Assembly: GCA_964615585.1 (NCBI GenBank)
Contig: CAZTNS010000103.1
Coordinates: 1 to 11,782, forward strand
Direction of reading: 5' to 3'
DNA: 11,782 nucleotides
Origin: JAQIBY01 sp964615585
GTDB lineage: Bacteria; Bacteroidota; Bacteroidia; Bacteroidales; ML635J-15
The notes under the pieces: model-generated
Databases searched by the model: none
The model's input: the letters and a program-made list of their open reading frames with translations, nothing else
What the model was told of the DNA's origin: nothing
Program-made: the position numbers and the translations under genes
Shown: one piece after another, positions 6,581-11,782 of the stretch
Position numbering within the stretch: the first letter of the stretch is position 1
Layout: every line of letters starts with the position of its first letter

Positions 6581-7381
6581 TCACCCGTAGATGTGTATGC
6601 TTTCGCTGCCGGTGGGGAGGAATTTTATGCCCATCCATGTGATCAGAAGGATCAGAAATGCAACGATGAGAAACAGAAAAGCATTTTTTCCGGTGAGTAA
6701 TGGTTTACTCCGTATCCTGCAATGAATGTATGTCAGGTAAAACAGCCAACTGATCAGTGCCCATGTTTCTTTAGGGTCCCATGACCAGTAATCTCCCCAG
6801 GCAACTTTTGCCCACAATGCTCCGAAAAGCAGGCCAAATGTGATCATAACAAACCCGGCATATACCATTTTGTCAGCTTTATCAGCAATGCCATGGTGGT
6901 TTGTTTTGTTTTTTACAATTAAATGGTGCAGGCCAATAATCGCCGGTGCTGCCAATAAACTGTATCCTAAAATATATACAATCACATGGGGAACAAACCA
7001 TGCACTTTGTAAGGCAGGTGGCAAATGCCTGGCGTAAACATCCGGGCTGAAAATATTAATCGCCAAAAACATCATGCCAATGAACAGGCTATAGGAAAGA
7101 AACCACCGGTATGACCAAATCCTGTAGGTTATGCCACCTATAAGCGGCAGAAAAAACGCATACCACAACCTGGTTTCCCCGATGCTGCGCATGGGAGGCC
7201 TTCCGTATTTTATCCACAAATACCCTAAAATGGCACCCATGACAACAACAGCCAATGCATTGAATGTCTCCGGCACAATGAAGCGCTTAGTCTTTTTATT
7301 TTTTACCACACTGATGACAAAACCGGTAAGGAAAACCAGTATCGCAAGCAACACCATTATTTGACGCTCGTTCATTTTCAT
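6581..7381 (-). CDS. ccsA: Cytochrome c biogenesis protein CcsA (System II heme handler, WWD domain)
   Basis: The 266-residue integral membrane protein works with ResB/Ccs1 to export heme and attach it to apocytochromes outside the membrane. About eight hydrophobic segments are visible. The heme-handling tryptophan-rich WWD motif, WGDYWSWDPKETW, spans residues 195-207. Likely heme-ligand histidines outside the membrane are H132 (before the VIVYILGY segment) and H263 in the C-terminal SIHIYG, matching the paired histidines of the CcsA/CcmC family. The ATG at 7381 is preferred over the in-frame ATG at 7375 because it overlaps the resB stop as ATGA, the usual sign of translational coupling. It is the last gene of the nrf unit. 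Some databases call this protein CcsB; the family is clear, the letter is not standardised. Confidence 0.9.
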   Translation of the reverse strand: MKMNERQIMVLLAILVFLTGFVISVVKNKKTKRFIVPETFNALAVVVMGAILGYLWIKYGRPPMRSIGETRLWYAFFLPLIGGITYRIWSYRWFLSYSLFIGMMFLAINIFSPDVYARHLPPALQSAWFVPHVIVYILGYSLLAAPAIIGLHHLIVKNKTNHHGIADKADKMVYAGFVMITFGLLFGALWAKVAWGDYWSWDPKETWALISWLFYLTYIHCRIRSKPLLTGKNAFLFLIVAFLILLITWMGIKFLPTGSESIHIYG

Positions 7382-8580
7382 AACACTGTTTTTGGCTTAC
7401 CTTTAAAAAACAACGTTGCCATACCTGCCATCAACAGAAAAAACCCAAAATACATTACGGGCAACCACGGGTCATTAGTAAGGTTCAGCACCGAAATAGC
7501 CGTGTATTTTCCCATTTGTGTGTTATACGACTGCTGATATAATTTCCATCCGTTGATTTCAGCGGGATGATTCACGCTGATGTTGATGTTTTCCGGTTCT
7601 TCACCCTTCTTGTAGAGCCGGGCTTTGGTTGTATATTGTTTGGGCATGGGCTTATTCAACCTTATAGTATAACCCCCGGAAGTATATGTTGTGGGAGGAA
7701 GAAATGCATTGCCCGAATCAATCCAAATGTTGCTGACAACAGGGATGTCATTTTTGAAAACATGAAATCTGATGGCAGAAACTGCATCAGGGCTGAAATG
7801 GTTTTTATACCCGGGCACTGCATCTGTGGCTTCACCCAGATACGTATCAATAACAAGGCTGAGGTCTTCATATTTTACCGTTTGTTGTGCAGCATCCGTT
7901 TTAATTTCAACGAGGTTCAGGGATGCATTGTCTTCAGACAAAATTTCCAGCAGGGGTGGATGTTGCTCTAAAATAAAATCCTTCATTTCCAGGGCAAAAT
8001 CGAGCTCATGTGTGTTTCCCCTGCGGTCAGTGGCATACCATACCGGTTCTCCTTGTTTTAATGTCATGGTGTAATCCTGATAATCGCCGGGTTTTACGCC
8101 CCCTGCAATTAGAATAACGATGACTCCAAGGTGATTAAGCACAAAACAGATGTTTTTGGTGTTAAATTGCCTGATGTGATTGCCTGTTGCATACATGAGA
8201 ATGACAACAAGGTAAAAGCCGGCCAGGTAAAATGTCCAGGATGATTTGATACCATTAAGAAAAGAATTGGTGCCGGAATGTTGCGGAATAAGCCCCATCA
8301 GAACAACCAACAGGGTAAATACAGCAAGTGCCGGAACTGCCGTATAGGCTGAAGACATCAATGCATAGTATGCTTTGTTTTTTAGCAAAATTCCGGAAAC
8401 GATAATTGCCGCCAGTAAAACAATCAACAAAAAAAGATTTTTCGGAAAAGCGGGAATCAGAATGGCCGGAGGTGATAAAAACAAGTCCATAACCAAACCT
8501 GTTATCAAAACTAAAAAAGCTATAATGCTGCCCTGAGCATAAAAAAATTTCTTGTTAGAAGGGTTTTTTTTTGAAACCAT
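7378..8580 (-). CDS. resB: Cytochrome c biogenesis protein ResB/Ccs1 (System II)
   Basis: The 400-residue membrane protein is the partner of CcsA in System II cytochrome c synthase; it presents apocytochrome and helps bind heme. Transmembrane segments lie at about 17-35, 48-66, 77-98, 114-132, 142-162 and 374-392. A large extracytoplasmic beta-rich domain (about 165-370) ends in the family pattern GWKLYQQSYN, then NDPWLPVMYFG. H150 in the fifth segment is a candidate heme ligand. The gene starts 6 nt after nrfA stops and overlaps ccsA by 4 nt, so it belongs to the nitrite-reductase operon. This supports a dedicated role in maturing the nine hemes of NrfH and NrfA, although it could serve other c-type cytochromes too. 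ResB and CcsA are separate genes here, not fused as in some epsilonproteobacterial CcsBA or NrfI proteins. Confidence 0.85.
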   Translation of the reverse strand: MVSKKNPSNKKFFYAQGSIIAFLVLITGLVMDLFLSPPAILIPAFPKNLFLLIVLLAAIIVSGILLKNKAYYALMSSAYTAVPALAVFTLLVVLMGLIPQHSGTNSFLNGIKSSWTFYLAGFYLVVILMYATGNHIRQFNTKNICFVLNHLGVIVILIAGGVKPGDYQDYTMTLKQGEPVWYATDRRGNTHELDFALEMKDFILEQHPPLLEILSEDNASLNLVEIKTDAAQQTVKYEDLSLVIDTYLGEATDAVPGYKNHFSPDAVSAIRFHVFKNDIPVVSNIWIDSGNAFLPPTTYTSGGYTIRLNKPMPKQYTTKARLYKKGEEPENINISVNHPAEINGWKLYQQSYNTQMGKYTAISVLNLTNDPWLPVMYFGFFLLMAGMATLFFKGKPKTVL

Positions 8581-8586
8581 TGGGAT

Positions 8587-10089
8587 TTACAACTCAGTGT
8601 GTTCATAATTTTTTTCCCGCTCTTTGGCTTTTTGAATCCATTCGGGAACAACGGTTTTAAGGAAATTTTCCTTCTCCCGGTTGTGCATATCCATATCCAG
8701 ACCGATGTATGCCTGGGCTTTTTCCCTGGTAGAGATATCCGGATAAGGCACTTGTTCATTATAACCATAAACGGAAAGTACTTTGCTGAGTTTTAACCTT
8801 GCATTCATTGCCAGATCAATACCACTGGCCATAATACGGCTGCACTCAATAGGGGAATGGAAGGATCCCCCGTGTGATGCTGCCACAAAATCCCAGCGCC
8901 ATTGCGCATTCCGGATGTCCATGAGAATATTGTGCATTTCGTCTTCCGTGGCTCCGAGTTCCCATGCTTTTTTAGCTTCAATGTGAGCATAAACAAGAAT
9001 TTTTTCAAGCTTATCCCGGCTATCTTTGATTTTATCCTGACGCTCATAAACGTTTTCAAAAAGGTCTTTTTCATCTTCCCTGTGGCATGTCTGGCAAGTA
9101 CGGTTAATGTAATTCAGAGGGCTTTGCACTTTGTGATCGGAAAATTTCTGCCCGCCTTCGCTGATAAAAGGCATGTGGCAATCAGCGCAGGCAAGTCCGC
9201 GTTCAGCATGAATGCCGGTGAGAAATAATTCATAATCGGGATGCTGAGCTTTCAGCATGGGGGCTTTTGACAGTTGATGTGTCCAGTCAGCAAAATCCAG
9301 GCTGTCATAATAAGATTCCATGTTTTCCACGCTGAAACCTTTGTCCCAGGGCAACATGAGGTAATTGCCTTCGCCTTTGAAGTAATATTCCACATGACAC
9401 TGAGCGCAAACAAGGCTGCGTTTTTCCTGATGGCCGGCATCACGAACATTTTTACCTTGTCGTTCAAAAGCTTCGATGAGGGCAGGCCTTGAAATCCTCA
9501 GGCTCATGTCGTCAGCATCGTGACAATCAGCACAACCAATGGGATTAACAATCTGGTGCCCAAGCGATTCCCATGAGCCTTTGTAAAAGGCTTCCTGTCC
9601 CATTTCCTCCATTAAGCGTGGTACATCCGGTGATTTGCATGTCCAGCATGTGTTAGGCTGAGGGCTGCTTTTACCATCAACGGGAGCGCCTGTACGCAGG
9701 ATCTCCCTGATGTCATCAACGGCATAATAATGCCCGCGCCCCTGGTTGTATTCTTTTGAAAAACTGTATCCCGCCCACATGACAACCATTTCGGGACTTT
9801 CTTCGAGCATATCAACAAAAGCGTTGCCGTTGTATTTTGATTTGAAACTTGTGTCGCTGGTAGCCAGGTAACGCTCATATTGCTGAGGGTAATTTTTTCC
9901 CCAGATTTCATTGCGTGGTTCAAATTGTGAATGATCAACCTGTGGCGTATATGCAAAAACAGCTTCTTCACGGCGTTCGATAACGGATGAAGCCAATAAC
10001 CCCAGCAGGAACACAATCACAAGTGTGCCAAAAAACAAGGCCCAGCCAATCCACGGTTTTTCCTTTATAAGTTTGTTAAGTGTTTTCAT
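8587..10089 (-). CDS. nrfA: Ammonia-forming cytochrome c nitrite reductase NrfA (pentaheme)
   Basis: The 500-residue periplasmic-side enzyme reduces nitrite to ammonium with six electrons. Five heme sites are visible: the active-site CWTCK at 148-152, whose lysine ligates heme 1, then CADCH 186-190, CAQCH 228-232, CADCH 301-305 and CQTCH 332-336. Active-site residues known from the family are present: R118, Y235 in HVEYYF and H283 in KAQHPDYE. The calcium-site residues E234, Y235, K280 and Q282 are also there. A single hydrophobic segment at about 12-34 is either an uncleaved anchor or the signal peptide. Length is typical. The gene starts 10 nt after nrfH stops and ends 6 nt before resB. Possession of the lysine-type heme 1 together with nrfH makes this a canonical NrfHA-type reductase rather than an octaheme or multi-histidine variant. 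Confidence 0.97.
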   Translation of the reverse strand: MKTLNKLIKEKPWIGWALFFGTLVIVFLLGLLASSVIERREEAVFAYTPQVDHSQFEPRNEIWGKNYPQQYERYLATSDTSFKSKYNGNAFVDMLEESPEMVVMWAGYSFSKEYNQGRGHYYAVDDIREILRTGAPVDGKSSPQPNTCWTCKSPDVPRLMEEMGQEAFYKGSWESLGHQIVNPIGCADCHDADDMSLRISRPALIEAFERQGKNVRDAGHQEKRSLVCAQCHVEYYFKGEGNYLMLPWDKGFSVENMESYYDSLDFADWTHQLSKAPMLKAQHPDYELFLTGIHAERGLACADCHMPFISEGGQKFSDHKVQSPLNYINRTCQTCHREDEKDLFENVYERQDKIKDSRDKLEKILVYAHIEAKKAWELGATEDEMHNILMDIRNAQWRWDFVAASHGGSFHSPIECSRIMASGIDLAMNARLKLSKVLSVYGYNEQVPYPDISTREKAQAYIGLDMDMHNREKENFLKTVVPEWIQKAKEREKNYEHTEL

Positions 10090-10099
10090 AACAATGTGT

Positions 10100-10696
10100 T
10101 TATTTTTTGGTGTTTTTATCTTTTTCTTTTGCTGATCTCAACCACGATGGTACGGGACTCTCCGGCAACGGTACAATGGCATTTGGGGTGGAAGATAAAT
10201 TCCGTACATCCCCGTGCGGAATCTGCCGGTGGCACTCCCAGCAATGCCTGTCCATCCTGTTATTTATCATCCCGGCGGTTGTGGAACTCAGTTTTCCGCC
10301 TTCAATTAAATCCTGATGACAACGAATGCAGCTTTGCTGCACAGCATCTTCACCTTCCTCTTTGATAAATATGCTGTGAGGTTCATTCCTGAGTGTAAAA
10401 ACTTTAGCGTGTCTCAATCCGTCTTTGGCTTTAAAATAGTAATGATTGAAAAAATTATCATGGGGGACATGGCAATCATTGCAGGTTGCTTCTTCGCGGT
10501 GGGAACTGTGAGCCCAGCTGTAATACTGGGGTACCATCACATGGCAATTGATACAAGTTTCAGATTCATCAGAAAGATAGGAACTTGCCCTTGAAATGTG
10601 GATCAGAAAAACAACCAGGCCTGTAAATATTGCTGAAGCAATGATCACCGGTATTTTCCATTTTGGTGGCGGTATGAAAAATTGAATAATCTTCAT
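10100..10696 (-). CDS. nrfH: Cytochrome c nitrite reductase small subunit NrfH (tetraheme quinol dehydrogenase)
   Basis: The 198-residue NapC/NirT-family protein takes electrons from membrane menaquinol and passes them to NrfA. One transmembrane helix lies at about 14-35, followed by four heme sites: CINCH 48-52, CNDCH 72-76, CIRCH 123-127 and CWECH 152-156. The first is followed by M54 (CHVM), the methionine that ligates heme 1 in NrfH, and D80 sits close to the second motif, as expected near the quinol site. H161 in IPHG is a likely distal ligand. I prefer ATG 10696 over the adjacent TTG at 10699. A proline-rich, charged tail (about 172-198) is not obviously conserved. It is the first gene of the four-gene nrfHA-resB-ccsA unit. 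No clear TAnnTTTG promoter or FNR-type palindrome is visible upstream. Confidence 0.95.
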   Translation of the reverse strand: MKIIQFFIPPPKWKIPVIIASAIFTGLVVFLIHISRASSYLSDESETCINCHVMVPQYYSWAHSSHREEATCNDCHVPHDNFFNHYYFKAKDGLRHAKVFTLRNEPHSIFIKEEGEDAVQQSCIRCHQDLIEGGKLSSTTAGMINNRMDRHCWECHRQIPHGDVRNLSSTPNAIVPLPESPVPSWLRSAKEKDKNTKK

Positions 10697-11079
10697 CAAT
10701 CACATAAAATGTTATGCTATGTCAAAAAAACAAAATATTTGAAGATACGTTCATGAAATTGTCTTTTTCAACTAAATTTATATTAAGACCGATTATAAAT
10801 AGCATGCGTCCATAATGTCCAAATGGCCAGATTACCGTGATTTGTTTCGGTACGGGGTGAAACAAAAAATACAATACCTGTTTCGAACGGATTACAGGAA
10901 CCTGTCCCGATGTAAATAGCAAGAACACCCCACTCAATTCAACTACCATACACATACATGAGAAAAATTCATGCTTTCGCTTTTCCTTATCGTTCACCAC
11001 AACGCCAGTTTATTCACTCAATTTATTTATTTCAAAGGAATTCATGAACTCGCAAAAGCCCGTTTCCCAACACCGCAGC

Positions 11080-11129
11080 ATAAGGTGGTTTGCAAACCGT
11101 CCCTGACGGCCGTTTGCGGAAGGCCTTAT
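11080..11129. repeat. Nested imperfect inverted repeat, about 50 bp
   Basis: Three stem layers are visible: ATAAGG (11080-11085) with CCTTAT (11124-11129); GCAAAC (11092-11097) with GTTTGC (11112-11117); and CGTC (11098-11101) with GACG (11105-11108) around the loop CCT. A 3-nt bulge (GCC, 11109-11111) interrupts the inner stem. The 12-bp palindrome GGTTTGCAAACC lies inside the left arm. No T-run follows, so this is not a simple terminator. It could be a structured RNA, a recombination site or a REP-like element. Confidence 0.5.
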
Positions 11130-11192
11130 CTTTGTAGCCACAACCCAAAGTCAGCCACTCACCAGTTTGTAAGCTTCACACTCTTATAGTTG

Positions 11193-11207
11193 AGACTTTC
11201 AAAGTCT
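11193..11207. repeat. Palindrome AGACTTT-C-AAAGTCT
   Basis: Two 7-bp arms are separated by one base. It is compact and perfect, and looks like one element of a dispersed palindromic repeat family. It is followed by TCC rather than T's, so a terminator role is unlikely. Confidence 0.45.
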
Positions 11208-11226
11208 TCCATCTTTTGTACAGCAT

Positions 11227-11246
11227 TTAACCCTTGCAGGGGTTGA
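11227..11246. repeat. REP-like hairpin AACCCT-TGCA-GGGGTT
   Basis: The core 11229-11244 forms a 6-bp stem (one T-G pair) around TGCA, extendable to 8 pairs at 11227-11246. Its position 20 bp from the preceding palindrome suggests a REP/BIME-type cluster. From memory this type of palindrome recurs in Bacteroidota intergenic regions; I cannot verify that here. Confidence 0.45.
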
Positions 11247-11368
11247 TTCAAGACACACCGGTCCGGCGGCATACACCGTGCGGCAAAACTCCATACAATC
11301 TTTTAGCTCCACCACGCTCCTAATTTAATGATATTCAGCTTATTTACCAAATCACCCGCTGCATGGCA

Positions 11369-11393
11369 CACCTGTCTGGCTGTAAGACAGGTG
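11369..11393. repeat. 9-bp stem-loop downstream of the right-edge gene
   Basis: CACCTGTCT (11369-11377) and AGACAGGTG (11385-11393) form a perfect 9-bp stem around the loop GGCTGTA. On the minus strand it lies 22 nt beyond the stop codon of the right-edge gene but lacks a T-run, so it is not a classical intrinsic terminator. The GGCTGTAAG around its loop also occurs in the hairpin repeats at 162-249. Confidence 0.55.
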
Positions 11394-11415
11394 ACCGCCT
11401 GTTATGGGCAGTGCT

Positions 11416-11782
11416 TCATAAGTCTTCAATTGACATAAAGGCTTTCACAAATTCTCCATTATTAAATCTTAAAAAATTGCAATATACATTGTTTTTAACA
11501 TCATATTTATAAGCCCCATTTGTCAAATCAACAATAAATTTTGACAAATATTTAGATGTTATATTGGAACTATAATATTTAACATCAATACCGATTAAAT
11601 TGTGACTGATTGCATATTGTTTACTCATATAGTATGGGTCATAATACTCAGCTACTATAAATAGTTCAACTCCTTGTTGCCTACAAATTTCTTGTAAAAG
11701 AGTTAATGAATAACAATATTTACTTTTACATTTAGGGGCCCAAATGTAAACAACTGATTTTTCATGTTTTTGTAACAAATTA
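11416..11782 (-). CDS. Partial thioredoxin-fold-like protein (5' end beyond window)
   Basis: The frame is open to the window edge and encodes at least 121 residues plus a TGA stop; the true start is outside. Numbering from the TTG at 11778, a beta strand VVYIWAP (9-15) leads into C17 and C22 (KCKSKYC), where TlpA/thioredoxin proteins carry WCxxC. A helix and the strand VELFIVAEYYD (37-47) follow, and a C-terminal hairpin (YCNFLRF, then NGEFVKAFMS) ends the domain. This order suggests a thioredoxin-like fold, but the CxxC is replaced by Cx4C and no cis-proline is evident, so redox activity is doubtful. The gene is strikingly AT-rich: 11461-11580 has only 23 G or C in 120 bases, against 33 in 60 bases at 4561-4620 in rel. 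That composition and the attC-like sequence after its stop hint at recent transfer. The fold call is tentative. Confidence 0.6.
   Translation of the reverse strand, partial: NLLQKHEKSVVYIWAPKCKSKYCYSLTLLQEICRQQGVELFIVAEYYDPYYMSKQYAISHNLIGIDVKYYSSNITSKYLSKFIVDLTNGAYKYDVKNNVYCNFLRFNNGEFVKAFMSIEDL

Larger units (their letters stand above)
10697..11415. other. Intergenic region with several hairpins, no convincing gene
   Basis: About 720 bp lie between the nrfH start and the 3' end of the right-edge gene. Open frames here (up to 92 codons, beginning with GTG) lack any recognisable domain and cross the expected nrfH leader. Positions 10697-11079 show no clear structure. From 11080 to 11393 there are four hairpins or inverted repeats, annotated separately. 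I compared it with the signatures I know for RNase P RNA and tmRNA and saw no match. The nrf operon promoter must lie near its left end but is not recognisable. Confidence 0.55.

Noticed and set aside
10697..10699. TTG start for nrfH, one codon upstream of the ATG
   Set aside because: The adjacent ATG at 10696 is the simpler start and changes only one residue.
10697..10800. FNR/CRP-type operator or TAnnTTTG promoter upstream of nrfH
   Set aside because: I looked for TTGAT-N4-ATCAA, TGTGA-N6-TCACA and TAnnTTTG on the minus strand and found only poor partial matches.
10722..11000. 92-codon minus-strand open frame upstream of nrfH
   Set aside because: It begins with GTG, has no recognisable domain or plausible composition, and occupies the region where the nrf promoter should lie.

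Overview
The window looks like a piece of a Bacteroidota chromosome, probably an anaerobic or facultatively anaerobic member of the Bacteroidales/Marinilabiliales side. This rests on three things: a secreted protein with a gliding-motility-type (CHU_C, type IX secretion) C-terminal domain, TAnnTTTG-type -7 promoter elements just upstream of two genes, and the Bacteroidota-style nrfH-nrfA-resB-ccsA respiratory operon. The species is inference; no rRNA or other marker is present.

Layout. Positions 1-435 have no convincing gene and carry an 11-bp inverted repeat, REP-like hairpins and a short degenerate repeat. A THUMP-domain RNA methyltransferase (436-1602, minus) is divergent from a secreted fibronectin-III-like protein (1871-3424, plus). 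The 268-bp gap between them holds promoter-like sequences on both strands and a terminator-like hairpin. Next on the plus strand is a full-length bifunctional RelA/SpoT-family (p)ppGpp synthetase/hydrolase (3464-5695), coupled by a 4-nt ATGA overlap to a SirB1-like transglutaminase-fold protein (5692-6576).

Positions 6581-10696 on the minus strand form one tight four-gene unit, transcribed nrfH, nrfA, resB, ccsA. NrfH is a membrane tetraheme quinol dehydrogenase, NrfA the pentaheme ammonia-forming nitrite reductase, and ResB plus CcsA are the System II cytochrome c maturation pair that transports and attaches heme. Together they form a self-contained module for dissimilatory nitrite reduction to ammonium. 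It ends 4 nt from the stop codon of the convergent SirB1-like gene.

Positions 10697-11415 contain no convincing gene but at least four hairpins or inverted repeats. The window ends inside a markedly AT-rich minus-strand gene for a thioredoxin-fold-like protein (11416-11782, 5' end missing). A TGCCCATAAC sequence just after its stop codon resembles integron attC-type sites I recall from Bacteroidota; this is a hypothesis only.

Most of the window is well-conserved housekeeping and respiratory genes. The least explained parts are the repeat-rich flanks, the SirB1-like partner of the stringent-response enzyme, and the AT-rich gene at the right edge.
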